Assembly (NCBI GenBank): GCA_002840755.1
Contig: PHBZ01000022.1
Span: 23,984 to 87,983, forward strand
DNA length: 64,000 bases
Reading direction: 5' to 3'
DNA from: Chloroflexi bacterium HGW-Chloroflexi-10
Lineage (GTDB): Bacteria; Chloroflexota; Anaerolineae; Anaerolineales; Anaerolineaceae
A program made the position numbers and the translations under genes. The notes below the pieces were generated by a model, which was not told the origin of the DNA, did not search any database, and saw nothing but the letters and a program-made list of their open reading frames with translations. Positions 14,552-23,460 of the stretch are shown piece after piece. Within the stretch, counting starts at the first letter, position 1, and each line of letters opens with the position of its first letter.

Positions 14552-16000
14552 ATGAGCACACAAACCTATGCTATCTCCGAATATCCCGATGTCGAAGACG
14601 TCTACCGCAAACTGAATGCCCTCATCCGCCAGCCTCTGCGCCCGGTCAAAGCGGAAGCCATGGAACAATACCTGAATTATTTTGAAACACGCTGCCAGAA
14701 ATCCAAAGAACTCACTGATGCCGCCAAACTGTTGATCCCTGGTGGGGTACAGCATAACCTGGCTTTCAATTATCCTTTCCCGATCGCTATGGAAAGAGCG
14801 GAAGGCGCGTATCTTACCGATGCCGATGGCAACGAATATATCGATTTTTTGCAAGCCGGCGGTCCCACCATCCTGGGCAGCAATTATGGCCCGGTACGCG
14901 AAAAAGTGCTGGAACTGTTGCAAACTTGCGGCCCGGTCACCGGACTCTTCCACGAATACGAGCTAAAGTTGGCCCAATTGGTCAACCGCCTGATGCCCAA
15001 TATTGAGATGTTCCGCATGCTCGGTTCCGGCACGGAAGGGGTTATGGCAGCCATCCGCGCAGCGCGTACTTTCACCAAAAAGAAAATTGTCATCAAGGTC
15101 GGAGGTGCTTATCATGGCTGGAGTGATCAGATGGTCTACGCTTTGCATGTGCCCGGCACCGGCCGGCTGGAATCCACCGGTATCCCCTACGGCGCCAACC
15201 GCAACACCCAGGAATTCTTCCCAAATTCCATAAGCGCTTTACGCCGTCACCTGATCCTCAATCGCCTGATTGGCGGTACGGCGGCTGTGATCGTCGAACC
15301 GGTTGGTCCGGAAAGCGGTACCCGCCCGGTACCCTTCGATTTTAATCAGAAAGTGCGCGAACTGTGTGATGAATTCGGCGCATTGTTGATCTTCGATGAG
15401 GTAGTCACCGGTTTCCGGCTGGGCCTGGGCGGCGCACAGGGTTACTTTGGTGTCAAACCAGACCTGACCGTTTTCGGCAAATGCATCACCGGAGGCTACC
15501 CTATGGCAGGTGGAGTAGGTGGGCGACGAGATGTAATTAACACCTTCGCCGCCGGGATTGGCGGAATCGGCGGACGTGCTTACATCGGCGGCACACTTTC
15601 AGCCAACCCACTCTCCTGTGTGGCAGGCTACCATGCCTTACTCGAAATGGAACGAACCAATGCTCCGGTCATTGCCGGGCGCGCCGGCGATCGTCTCACC
15701 CACGGCTTGCAAGGCATAATGGAGAAATATAACCTGCCCTTTGTAGTCTTTAACCAGGGTTCCATCGTCCATCTGGAGACATCTGGTGTCATGCTGCTCG
15801 ATTTGCGTAATCCGCTGCGCCTGGCCAAAGAGTTGAAACCGCGCAAACATTTGATGGAAGCCATGGGTGCAGCTTACATGGCTAACGGTCTGGTCACGCT
15901 GGCCGGCAGCCGCATGTACACTTCCCTGGCCGATACGGATGAAGTCATCGATGCCGCGCTAAGCCGATTTGACCATGTCTTCAGCAACATATCCAACTGA
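14552..16000 (+). CDS. Class III aminotransferase, glutamate-1-semialdehyde mutase-like
   Basis: A 482-residue PLP enzyme. The first 60 residues are an extension not seen in HemL. The core has YLTDADGNEYIDF, GSGTEGVMAAIRAAR near 158-172, AYHGWSD at 186-192, the PLP-pyridine Asp282 in FDEVVTGFR and the Schiff-base lysine Lys310 in FGKCITGGYPMAG. It is unlikely to be HemL, because it sits in a sugar-type operon, is longer than HemL (about 430) and carries the extension. Related proteins act as transaminases or phospho-lyases on amino sugars and amino alcohols. GAAAGGAC lies before the ATG, and a terminator-like hairpin follows the stop. Confidence 0.87.
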   Translation: MSTQTYAISEYPDVEDVYRKLNALIRQPLRPVKAEAMEQYLNYFETRCQKSKELTDAAKLLIPGGVQHNLAFNYPFPIAMERAEGAYLTDADGNEYIDFLQAGGPTILGSNYGPVREKVLELLQTCGPVTGLFHEYELKLAQLVNRLMPNIEMFRMLGSGTEGVMAAIRAARTFTKKKIVIKVGGAYHGWSDQMVYALHVPGTGRLESTGIPYGANRNTQEFFPNSISALRRHLILNRLIGGTAAVIVEPVGPESGTRPVPFDFNQKVRELCDEFGALLIFDEVVTGFRLGLGGAQGYFGVKPDLTVFGKCITGGYPMAGGVGGRRDVINTFAAGIGGIGGRAYIGGTLSANPLSCVAGYHALLEMERTNAPVIAGRAGDRLTHGLQGIMEKYNLPFVVFNQGSIVHLETSGVMLLDLRNPLRLAKELKPRKHLMEAMGAAYMANGLVTLAGSRMYTSLADTDEVIDAALSRFDHVFSNISN

Positions 16001-16007
16001 CAAACGC

Positions 16008-16043
16008 CAGGCGAGGGAAGAAACACTCCCTTGCCTGATTTTT
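16008..16043 (+). terminator. Terminator or attenuator between aminotransferase and MFS genes
   Basis: CAGGCGAGGGA (16008-16018) pairs with TCCCTTGCCTG (16027-16037), one G-T pair, followed by ATTTTTA. It may reduce, rather than stop, transcription into the transporter gene 110 bases downstream. Confidence 0.75.
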
Positions 16044-16153
16044 AATCTATCCAATCAATGTAAAATGAAGATATCCCGATAACAACGTGTTACTCCCCTT
16101 TTCATTTCCCAAAAATTATCCCACCCACCTGCGCCGACTCTGAAGGAGCTGTA

Positions 16154-17353
16154 ATGGAAAAACAATACCGGCTATATGGCTACCGCTGGGTAGTACTGGC
16201 AGCTTTCATGTTTGTGAATCTGACTATTCAAATTCTATGGATCACTTTCGCACCTATCACCGGCCCGGCCGCCGCATATTACGGTGTTTCCGACCTGCAA
16301 ATTGGTTTCTTTGCCATGTCTTTCATGATCGCCTTCATTCCGCTATCCATCCCGGTTTCCTGGGTAATAGACACCTACGGATTCCGGCTGGCAGTCAGTA
16401 TCGGCTGTGTCCTGATGGGGATTTTTGGATTGCTGCGTGGTTTTGCCGGGGATAACTATACCCTGGTTTTGTGGAGCACTTTTGGTATCGCTGCCGCTCA
16501 GCCTTTTCTGCTGAATGCCTGGACCAAAGTGCCGGCCAACTGGTTCGCCTACGAAGAACGCGCCACCGCGGTTGGTTTGATCACCTTAGCCAATCTGGTG
16601 GGCACCGCCCTGGGAATGGTGCTTACGCCTATGCTGGTTGAAAGCATGAGTATTCCCACTGTTCAACTCATCTTTGGCGGCATTACTGCCCTTTCCAGTG
16701 TTTTGTTTCTAATTTTAGCCCGCGAAAAACCAGCCACCCCGCCCTGCCCTCCCGGATTGGAGGTACGCGCATTGATGCTGGATGGCCTCAAGCACGCCTT
16801 CAAAGTCAAGTCCTTCTGGCTCTACCTGCTGGTTTCCTTTATTGGGCTGGGACTCTTCAATGGCATCAACACCTGGGTTGAGAATATTATCCGCCCGCGT
16901 GGTTTTACCCCCACCGATGCCGGCACACTGGGGGCATTGATGCTGGTTGGCGGGGTACTTGGCGCAGTCATCATCCCGCCCTTTTCGGATAAACGCCGCA
17001 AGCGCAAACCTTTCATCTTTCTGGGCTTTGCTCTGGCCATTCCCGGTTTATTGGGTCTGACTTATGCCACCCAACCCTGGCTCTTATTTCTCTCCGCATT
17101 TCTCTTTGGTTTCTTTTTAATCAGCGCCAATCCGATTGGCATGCAATACGCCTCCGAAATCGCTCGTCCCACCCCGGAAGGGACTTCCAACGGCTTGATT
17201 CAATTGTTTGGGCAGGCATCAGTTGTATTTGTCTATATCATGGAAGCTGTCAAGACACCGGATGGTTCTTTCACCCCGGCTTTATTGCTGGCAGTGGGGC
17301 TGCTGATGCTCAGCATGCTGTTTATCACCCAAATGAAGGAAGTTCAAGATTGA
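16154..17353 (+). CDS. MFS transporter, possible uptake of the operon's substrate
   Basis: A 399-residue permease with twelve predicted membrane segments; the first begins at about 12 (WVVLAAFMFVNLTIQILWI). The inter-domain loop lies near residues 195-215. The motif after TM2, SWVIDTYGFRLAVSIG, is the MFS A-motif in degenerate form. It resembles the FLVCR/organic-anion branch of the family more than sugar symporters. AAGGAG precedes the ATG. The stop overlaps the kinase start by 1 base (TGATG), so the two are coupled. The substrate is unknown, and export cannot be ruled out. Confidence 0.85.
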   Translation: MEKQYRLYGYRWVVLAAFMFVNLTIQILWITFAPITGPAAAYYGVSDLQIGFFAMSFMIAFIPLSIPVSWVIDTYGFRLAVSIGCVLMGIFGLLRGFAGDNYTLVLWSTFGIAAAQPFLLNAWTKVPANWFAYEERATAVGLITLANLVGTALGMVLTPMLVESMSIPTVQLIFGGITALSSVLFLILAREKPATPPCPPGLEVRALMLDGLKHAFKVKSFWLYLLVSFIGLGLFNGINTWVENIIRPRGFTPTDAGTLGALMLVGGVLGAVIIPPFSDKRRKRKPFIFLGFALAIPGLLGLTYATQPWLLFLSAFLFGFFLISANPIGMQYASEIARPTPEGTSNGLIQLFGQASVVFVYIMEAVKTPDGSFTPALLLAVGLLMLSMLFITQMKEVQD

Positions 17354-18933
17354 TGACACGCGAAAACCTCTATTTGGCCGTAGACCTGGGCACTTCCGGG
17401 ATGAAGGTGGCCCTTATAACTACCAGCGGCAAAGTCCTGGGATGGGAATCCCAGGCGATTAACTTAATCATTACCGCGGACGGCGGCGCGGAACAAGACC
17501 CGCAGGACTGGTGGCAGGCGTTTCTCAGCTGCGCCCAACGTTTACTGCGGCAGCACCCGCAAGCGGTTCCGCTGGTTCAGGCAATCTGTTGTTCCACCCA
17601 GGGTGAAGGCACCATTCCGGTTGATCGGCAAGGCAATGCGTTATGTAACTGCATCCTGTGGATGGATATGCGCGGCGCGGCTGATCTGCGCAAACAGTTA
17701 GGCGGGTGGATCAACATGGATGGAGCCGATATTTCCAAGGTACTGCGCTTTATCCGGCTAACCGGTGGAATGCCCTCAATGACCGGTAAAGACCCGGCCG
17801 GACACATGCTTTTCATTCGCGATCATATGCCGGAGCTCTACGCACGCACCTACAAGTTCCTCAATGTGCTCGACTATATGAACTTGAAATTAACCGGTGA
17901 ATTTACAGCCACCTTTGATTCGATCACCACCTCCTGGGTGACCGATAACCGCAACCCGGATTCGATTTGCTACAACCAATCCCTGATCCACAGCCTGGGG
18001 TTAGACCGGGACAAACTCCCCGCGATTATCCCATGCAGTTCCGTCATAGGAAAGCTCAAAACCGATGTAGCCGCTGAGTTGGGGCTTTCCGCACAGGTGA
18101 GCGTGGTGGCCGGCGCCATTGATAACACCGCCGCAGCCATCGGCACCGGCGCTGTGGAAGATTACCTGCCGCATTTGTATATCGGTACCTCTTCGTGGAT
18201 TGCCGCACATGTGCCTTTCAAGAAAACCGATGCCCTGGCCGGCATGGCTTCCATTCCATGCGCGCTGCCCGGACGCTACCTGCTGACCGCCCTGCAGGCC
18301 ACCGCCGGCGGCAACCTGACTTACCTGCGTGACAACATTCTCTACCACAAAGATGAACTCCTCCAGGAAGCCCAGGTACCCGATATTTTCAAAGTACTGG
18401 ACCAGATTGCCGAACGCGTTCCGCCGGGTTCCAATGGTGTATTGTATACACCCTGGATCTGGGGCGAGCGTGCCCCGGTGGACGACCGCTATCTGCGCGC
18501 CGGTTTATACAATCTCTCGCTGAACAATACCCGGGAAGATATCATCCGCGCTTTTCTGGAAGGCATTGCGTTTAATACCAACTGGTTGATGAAACCGGTT
18601 AAGCAATTCCTGGGACGCGACCCCAGCCGTATTCACATCGCCGGCGGCGGCGCACAATCCGCTGTCTGGTGTCAGATCTTCGCCGATGTACTCAACATGC
18701 AGGTGGTTCAGGTGGCCGACCCCATCCAGGCCAATGCACGCGGCGCCGCCTGGATCGGCGCCGTGGGTCTCGGAGAAATCCAATTCAGCGATATTCCCCA
18801 ACTGGTGTCCATCCAGCACGTTTACGATCCCAACCCTCAGAACCGCAGCATCTATGCTGAAAAATTTGCCATCTTTAAGCAAATCTACAAACAGATGCGC
18901 CCCATCTACCACCGCATGAATCAGAAATTCTAA
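17353..18933 (+). CDS. FGGY-family carbohydrate kinase, xylulokinase-like
   Basis: A 526-residue kinase of sugars or polyols. The N-terminal actin-like half begins with AVDLGTSGMKVAL (phosphate loop) and has WMDMRG (substrate side) and CSTQGEGTIPVD. The second half has GAIDNTAAAIGTG, GTSSWIAAHVP, WGERAPVDDRYLRAGLYNLS and the ADP-binding GGGAQSAVWCQIFADVLN. Length and motifs are normal for the xylulokinase/gluconokinase group. The ATG at 17353 is preferred to a TTG one codon earlier. In this operon it probably phosphorylates the imported compound before the aldolase acts. The substrate is not deducible. Confidence 0.9.
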   Translation: MTRENLYLAVDLGTSGMKVALITTSGKVLGWESQAINLIITADGGAEQDPQDWWQAFLSCAQRLLRQHPQAVPLVQAICCSTQGEGTIPVDRQGNALCNCILWMDMRGAADLRKQLGGWINMDGADISKVLRFIRLTGGMPSMTGKDPAGHMLFIRDHMPELYARTYKFLNVLDYMNLKLTGEFTATFDSITTSWVTDNRNPDSICYNQSLIHSLGLDRDKLPAIIPCSSVIGKLKTDVAAELGLSAQVSVVAGAIDNTAAAIGTGAVEDYLPHLYIGTSSWIAAHVPFKKTDALAGMASIPCALPGRYLLTALQATAGGNLTYLRDNILYHKDELLQEAQVPDIFKVLDQIAERVPPGSNGVLYTPWIWGERAPVDDRYLRAGLYNLSLNNTREDIIRAFLEGIAFNTNWLMKPVKQFLGRDPSRIHIAGGGAQSAVWCQIFADVLNMQVVQVADPIQANARGAAWIGAVGLGEIQFSDIPQLVSIQHVYDPNPQNRSIYAEKFAIFKQIYKQMRPIYHRMNQKF

Positions 18934-19146
18934 TCATGTAAAATCGGCAGTGAAACTCCTTACTGATTTGCTGGCTTTAGGACATTTTAACTTTGCCTTG
19001 ACACAAATGAAACGCCAGGAAAATTATCTGCATGCTTATTTTTGTTATACAATTAACTTAAATCTGTACCAGAAATGGTAGGGAACATAAACTACATGTT
19101 TGTGGATATATGGCTGCTTGCAACACACAAGGAATAACACCGACCT

Positions 19147-20025
19147 ATGAAAACAAAAATCCTTATTCTTATTAAACAACATCCTTTGATTGCCTTTATC
19201 GTTATGGCGTATGCGATTTCCTGGATATTATGGTTAGTAGCATCCAATATAGACAGTTTATCCAATTTTCTAACCTGGATCGGCGGATTTGGGCCGGCGA
19301 TTGCGGCTATAATTTTGACACCGTTACTGGATGGGCGCGAAGGCCTGCGTGACCTGCTTTCCAAAGCGTTTCGCTGGCGGTTTCATCCTCTGCTGTATAT
19401 AGCAGCCCTGGGAATACCCATTCTAGGCACAGTTTTGCTAATGATTCTGTATGCCGTGATTACCAGCGATTTCGCGCCACTCCAATCCCTGGGAAACTGG
19501 CTGCAAGGGTTATTGAGAAGCAGTTTCATGCTGGTACTGACTTTAATTTTCGGCATAGTGATTGTGGCCGGAGAAGAATTTGGCTGGCGCGGGTTTGCCC
19601 TACCCAAGCTTCGGACAAAACACGGCGACCTGGCTGCAAGCATCCTGGTAGGTTTGATGTGGGGATTATGGCATTTACCGAACTTATGGCCTTTTAATCC
19701 CAAACATGAGGTCCAGGATCTTTTATTCTTCATGGCGGATATCATTGTCATTTCGGTCCTGTACACCTGGCTATACATCAACAGCAATGAGAGCATCCTG
19801 CTGGTATCGCTGTTCCATTCCGCATACGACCTGATGGTGATGTACGCTTCGGCATCGCTGCCATTTTTACGCAAAGCTCATGGATATGAACTTTTAGTTG
19901 TTCTGGTCTTTGCCGCACTGATCGTCAGTATATATGGCCCTAAACGTTTTCGATTTTTACCAAAGAATGCGGACAACAAGCCCGACGGAATAAGCCCTGT
20001 TCAGCCAGCTGGCGGGCAACTTTAA
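19147..20025 (+). CDS. CPBP-family intramembrane metalloprotease
   Basis: A 292-residue membrane protein with about eight segments. It carries the full CPBP (Rce1-like) signature: EEFGWRGF with Glu143, Glu144 and Arg148, then WGLWHLPN with His176, and SLFHSAYD with the third-motif histidine near 225. The family cleaves near or within membranes; known members process CAAX proteins in eukaryotes and bacteriocin immunity or maturation in bacteria. It stands alone, with a 213-base gap before it and a convergent DUF1521 gene after it. The ribosome binding site is poor. A second CPBP gene lies at 59688-60728. Confidence 0.9.
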   Translation: MKTKILILIKQHPLIAFIVMAYAISWILWLVASNIDSLSNFLTWIGGFGPAIAAIILTPLLDGREGLRDLLSKAFRWRFHPLLYIAALGIPILGTVLLMILYAVITSDFAPLQSLGNWLQGLLRSSFMLVLTLIFGIVIVAGEEFGWRGFALPKLRTKHGDLAASILVGLMWGLWHLPNLWPFNPKHEVQDLLFFMADIIVISVLYTWLYINSNESILLVSLFHSAYDLMVMYASASLPFLRKAHGYELLVVLVFAALIVSIYGPKRFRFLPKNADNKPDGISPVQPAGGQL

Positions 20026-20085
20026 TTGGGTGTCTCAAACCGCCACCTTGATCATTCAGCAGATGGAAAGTTTCCGATACAGCAG

Positions 20086-21012
20086 CTAAACCTGCTTATT
20101 TACCTGCACACTGATCTGCTGGGTGATTCTCTCCCTGTATTCTAATTGCATCGTGGCATAAGGGCGAGTGTTAACGATCGGGCTGGTCGTTTTACCCCAG
20201 AGCAATTGACCGCTGGATGTAAACCAATCATTCCCGTCCCCGCCCGCATAGACAGTATCACCCTTCGGCACTGCAGAAGAGTTACCCGCTCCATTTTCTA
20301 CCTGAGAGGCGAATAGACCATTCTGCATATTCCATTTTGTGGAAGCCTCACCAATACCGTTTAAATGCTGGCTCCCCTTGTATATATCCACCGCTTCAAT
20401 TATTCCGTTATCTTTAGCTGTGAAGGAGACTTGCGTACCATCCAGCAGCATCAGGGTGGTATGGGAATCACTGCCTTTAAGATCCTGAAAATCACCATCC
20501 AGGTTCCCTTCCTCGTCATCCACATCCACATGCGGGTCACCCCAGATAGTGGTTGAACGATTGCTCCATTTGTCGGTGATTTTAAAGGTCGTCCCATCTG
20601 AAAATTCAAAACTATAGCGGTCAGTTTCAGCCAGGGTTTGTGACCGGCGCACCAACCCATCAACTTTTTCCAGTACAGTATAGCGAAAGCTGGCTTCACG
20701 CTCAATAACTTGCTCAAAATTCACTTGAACTTGCTGAGCAGCATTACCAGGCTGTTGATTTTCAAATTCCTTCAGACGAGCAAATAAATCTGAAAGTTTA
20801 ATATCTACATTCTCGGTTTTTTGTTGTGGGCTTTGTGTTGTAACACCCTCAACAGGCACATTGCCGCTGATCAATGCGCGGTCCTCATCCATTTCATCCT
20901 TTGCAGATTTTTCCTCAATCCGTTTACCCTTACGCTGGTCTTCCGAACGCTGTGCGTGCAGTATGAGCCGCCGTCCGATGACTAATTGGTCAAGGTTGTT
21001 AGAAATCTGCAT
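20086..21012 (-). CDS. DUF1521 (MIIA, metal-induced autocleavage type) protein
   Basis: A 308-residue protein without signal peptide. Residues 1-105 are polar and low in structure (many Gln, Glu, Lys). From about 110 there is a beta-rich domain with DRYSFEFSDGTTFKITDK, then TIWGDPHVDVD with GDPHVD at 158-163, followed by an acidic Asp/Glu-rich loop and LMLLDGTQVSFTA. This is the DUF1521 pattern known from the rhizobial type III effectors NopE1/NopE2, whose MIIA domain cuts itself at GD-PHVD in calcium. Cleavage here is inference. The C-terminus has GDTVYAGGDGNDWFT, similar to repeats of secreted haemolysin-type proteins. The ATG at 21012 is preferred over a GTG four codons upstream. Confidence 0.82.
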   Translation of the reverse strand: MQISNNLDQLVIGRRLILHAQRSEDQRKGKRIEEKSAKDEMDEDRALISGNVPVEGVTTQSPQQKTENVDIKLSDLFARLKEFENQQPGNAAQQVQVNFEQVIEREASFRYTVLEKVDGLVRRSQTLAETDRYSFEFSDGTTFKITDKWSNRSTTIWGDPHVDVDDEEGNLDGDFQDLKGSDSHTTLMLLDGTQVSFTAKDNGIIEAVDIYKGSQHLNGIGEASTKWNMQNGLFASQVENGAGNSSAVPKGDTVYAGGDGNDWFTSSGQLLWGKTTSPIVNTRPYATMQLEYRERITQQISVQVNKQV

Positions 21013-21568
21013 ATTTTTACCCACTTTCCCAAAAGACAGTTTATTTAATTGCGCTTACCCGACGAGACCGGACGCAAGTAACTTTTAAATCCTATTATCG
21101 ACAGTCCAGCGAAAAACTTTAATAGCTTTTCAGTTTCAGAACAATCATTTTCTTCAGAAACTTAGTACTTTTCTTCCTGTTTTCTGTTTCATCCTTTTAA
21201 TTACACGTAATACAATTTATGTTGTTACTGTATTTTTTCAAATCCGGGAAGTCTCACCATAAATACCTGCCCACTTCCTTTCCAAAACTTAACTTATAAA
21301 CAAAGAAAACGGTAAATTGGATAGTATTTACGAATTCGACACCCAGGAACAAGTACAACAAAACCAGCAATCCTTTGCCATAAAATTATCCGAAATGCGA
21401 TCCATCCCCGGAAAAACCTATACCAAACGAGTTTCAACCAATAATAACTGGTAAATTTGCATTGCGCAGTTCGTTAGGGACTCACACACCTTACAATTAT
21501 GATTTGCACCTTGCAATCACTTAATAAAAGTAGCCATTGCAATTGAAATACGTAAATATACAGGTACA
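21013..21568. other. 556-base gap with one doubtful small frame
   Basis: An AT-rich stretch between the divergent DUF1521 and TetR genes. It contains a 45-codon frame at 21317-21454 and the TetR promoter at 21543-21570. I see no RNA gene, repeat or longer coding frame. Confidence 0.6.
21317..21454 (+). CDS. Possible 45-residue peptide or gene remnant
   Basis: A TTG-started frame encoding a polar peptide (LDSIYEFDTQEQVQQNQQS and KLSEMRSIPGKTY within it). Its composition is protein-like, unlike other frames in the gap, and resembles the Gln-rich N-terminus of the neighbouring DUF1521 protein. No ribosome binding site is convincing, so it may be a fragment of a lost gene. Confidence 0.2.
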   Translation: MDSIYEFDTQEQVQQNQQSFAIKLSEMRSIPGKTYTKRVSTNNNW

Positions 21569-21570
21569 AT
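21543..21570 (+). promoter_or_regulatory. Promoter of the TetR gene at 21578, likely leaderless
   Basis: TTGAAA (21543-21548), a 16-base spacer and TACAAT (21565-21570), which ends 7 bases before the ATG at 21578. This would place the transcription start at the start codon. Confidence 0.6.
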
Positions 21571-21577
21571 GAAATTC

Positions 21578-22153
21578 ATGACTCAGGATACCCGCGTAAA
21601 ACTGCTTCAATCCGCACTGAACTTGTTCCTTACAATCGGCATCAAAAAAACAACAATGGATGACATCGCCATCGAATCCGGCCTGACGCGGGTATCCGTC
21701 TACCGTTACTTTACCGACAAACGCGACATTGTAAAAGCCGCGTTTTTTCAAATTATAGATAAGCTCGACTCAACTCTGCAGGAAATCCAATCTGCACCAG
21801 AAAATGTTCCTCAGGCTTACCTGGAAAAAATAGTTGAGCGTCTTATTGGTTTGGGCCGCGGTGACCTGCCGGCAGGATTGGAAGAATTGAAACGCGTCTA
21901 TCCGGATATCGCCAGAGATTTCCAGCAGGCTCGCCAAAACGCTATTCACCAGATTTTCAACATTCTGATGCTGCGTGCAAATCAGAACAACCTGTTGCGC
22001 AGCGACTTAAGAACAGAAATAGTCTATGCGTATTTTCTGACAGCCGTCATTTATGTGATGGAAAACCCGGAATTACAGAATCTGGGTTTGCCGCCCGCCG
22101 AGATTTATAGCACGGTAAAAGAAATTTTCCTGAATGGCGTTTTAAAAAAATAA
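21578..22153 (+). CDS. TetR/AcrR-family regulator
   Basis: A 191-residue regulator. The HTH is at about 8-50: LLQSALNLFLTIGIKKTTMDDIAIESGLTRVSVYRYFTDKRDIVKAAFF, read in parts, with the YRYF signature. The ligand domain at 60-190 is helical and unassigned. Of two in-frame ATGs, 21578 is preferred because the first (21569) lies inside the -10 box, and the transcript would begin at the second. It is followed by lipA with its own promoter. Its target is unknown; no palindrome in the flanking gap stands out. Confidence 0.87.
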   Translation: MTQDTRVKLLQSALNLFLTIGIKKTTMDDIAIESGLTRVSVYRYFTDKRDIVKAAFFQIIDKLDSTLQEIQSAPENVPQAYLEKIVERLIGLGRGDLPAGLEELKRVYPDIARDFQQARQNAIHQIFNILMLRANQNNLLRSDLRTEIVYAYFLTAVIYVMENPELQNLGLPPAEIYSTVKEIFLNGVLKK

Positions 22154-22195
22154 GCAGTTTTTATACAGACGCGGGTAACGACTCTTTCAATTCAA

Positions 22196-22223
22196 TTGAC
22201 ATCCACACACCCGTTGTTATAAT
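22196..22223 (+). promoter_or_regulatory. Promoter of lipA, leaderless
   Basis: TTGACA (22196-22201), a 16-base spacer and TATAAT (22218-22223), both consensus. The -10 ends 6 bases before the lipA ATG, which has no ribosome binding site, so transcription should start at or within one or two bases of the A of the ATG. Confidence 0.8.
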
Positions 22224-22229
22224 GACTGC

Positions 22230-23171
22230 ATGACATTTAAACCTACCCGCGATCGGGTTAACCCCGAAAAAATCGACACCACCCCCATCCGCCGCCCATC
22301 GTGGATTAAAGTGGAGCAGCCATCCGGTGAGACCTACACCTGGTTGAAAGGTCTGATGCGCCGTAAAGAGCTGCATACCGTTTGTGAAGAAGCGCATTGC
22401 CCCAATATGGGCGAATGTTGGGGCAGCGGTACGGCTACCTTCCTGGTATTGGGGGATGTTTGCACACGTACCTGTGGCTTCTGTGATGTGCAGCGCGGTA
22501 TCCCCAAACCGGTTGACTGGGAAGAACCGGAACGGGTAGCCCTGGCTGTTAAAGCAATGAACCTGAAGCACGCAGTCATCACCAGCGTTAATCGTGACGA
22601 CCGCAAAGACGGCGGCGCGCCTATTTTTGCAGCGATCATCGAAAAAATCCGTGAACACCAACCCGGCTGTTCCATCGAAGTGCTCATCCCGGATTTCAAA
22701 GGCAGCCTGGACGCGCTCAAGATCGTGATGGATGCCCGTCCGGAAATTCTCAATCACAATGTGGAAACCGTTCCGCGATTGTTCAAGCAAGTGCAGCCGC
22801 AAGACCGCTATGAGTGGTCTCAAACCATTCTGGAAAATGCCAAAAAGATGGAACCCGAATCGCTCACCAAATCCGGCATCATGCTCGGATTGGGCGAGGA
22901 AATGGATGAAGTCAAAGCGGTAATGCGAGACTTGCGCTCCTGGGGTGTGGATATCCTCACTGTCGGGCAATATCTGCAGCCCAGCCGCCAGCACCTGCCC
23001 ATTGTGCGCTATTACACCCTGGAAGAGTTCCAGGAAATCAAGGATTACGGCATTGAACTGGGCTTCCGTTGGGTGGAAAGCGCCCCATTGGTGCGCTCTT
23101 CCTACCATGCCGGAGACCAGGTACGCGCACTGAGCAATATTCACAAAAAGCTCTATCCCCAACAGGATTAA
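22230..23171 (+). CDS. lipA: Lipoyl synthase
   Basis: A 313-residue radical SAM enzyme that inserts two sulfurs into octanoyl groups on lipoyl domains. The auxiliary cluster cysteines are Cys52, Cys57 and Cys63 ([13 protein letters not shown]); the radical SAM cysteines are Cys78, Cys82 and Cys85 (CTRTCGFC). The C-terminal RSSYHA supplies the conserved serine ligand of the auxiliary cluster. Length is normal. It heads an operon with the split lipoate ligase genes (4-base gap after the stop, then a 4-base overlap), so the organism can both make and salvage lipoate. The full consensus promoter and lack of leader suggest constitutive expression. Confidence 0.97.
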   Translation: MTFKPTRDRVNPEKIDTTPIRRPSWIKVEQPSGETYTWLKGLMRRKELHTVCEEAHCPNMGECWGSGTATFLVLGDVCTRTCGFCDVQRGIPKPVDWEEPERVALAVKAMNLKHAVITSVNRDDRKDGGAPIFAAIIEKIREHQPGCSIEVLIPDFKGSLDALKIVMDARPEILNHNVETVPRLFKQVQPQDRYEWSQTILENAKKMEPESLTKSGIMLGLGEEMDEVKAVMRDLRSWGVDILTVGQYLQPSRQHLPIVRYYTLEEFQEIKDYGIELGFRWVESAPLVRSSYHAGDQVRALSNIHKKLYPQQD

Positions 23172-23175
23172 CCCA

Positions 23176-23460
23176 ATGAAAACTGCCACGCTCACGCGTA
23201 AGATCCCGGGCGGCAAACTGGTGCGCCTGGATTTAACCTATTCCGACCACATAGAAAGCGCCAAGATTACCGGTGATTTCTTCCTGCATCCCGAAGACAC
23301 GCTCGAAGCCCTGGTAGCCGTGATTCAAGGCACAGCACTGCCGATCAACCCAACAGCACTGACTGCCAAATTGGAACAGGTGTTGGCAGACAACAATGCC
23401 CAATTGATCGGCGCCAGCCCGGCGGACCTGGTCGCCATTCTGCAGGAGGCGCTCACATGA
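23176..23460 (+). CDS. Lipoate-protein ligase C-terminal subunit (LplB-like)
   Basis: A 94-residue protein equal to the C-terminal domain of lipoate-protein ligase A (Pfam lipoate ligase C type). The visible pattern is the usual one: GGKLVRLDLTYSDHIESAKITGDFFLHPED near 11-40 (read in parts), then a helical half with GASPADLVAILQEAL. In most bacteria this domain is fused to the ligase. Here it is a separate gene just before the catalytic subunit, as in the archaeal LplA/LplB type. The two should act as one ligase. Confidence 0.85.
   Translation: MKTATLTRKIPGGKLVRLDLTYSDHIESAKITGDFFLHPEDTLEALVAVIQGTALPINPTALTAKLEQVLADNNAQLIGASPADLVAILQEALT

Noticed and set aside
14303..14953. A 216-codon frame antisense to the end of the aldolase and start of the aminotransferase.
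   Set aside because: It runs across two well-supported genes and their gap and shows no domain.
14552..16000. Annotation of the aminotransferase as HemL (glutamate-1-semialdehyde mutase).
   Set aside because: It lies in a sugar-type operon, is about 50 residues longer and has a distinct N-terminal extension, and no other haem gene is nearby.
22161..23216. A 351-codon open frame antisense to lipA.
   Set aside because: The plus strand is unmistakably lipoyl synthase with all cluster cysteines, and the antisense frame is a composition shadow with no recognisable domain.
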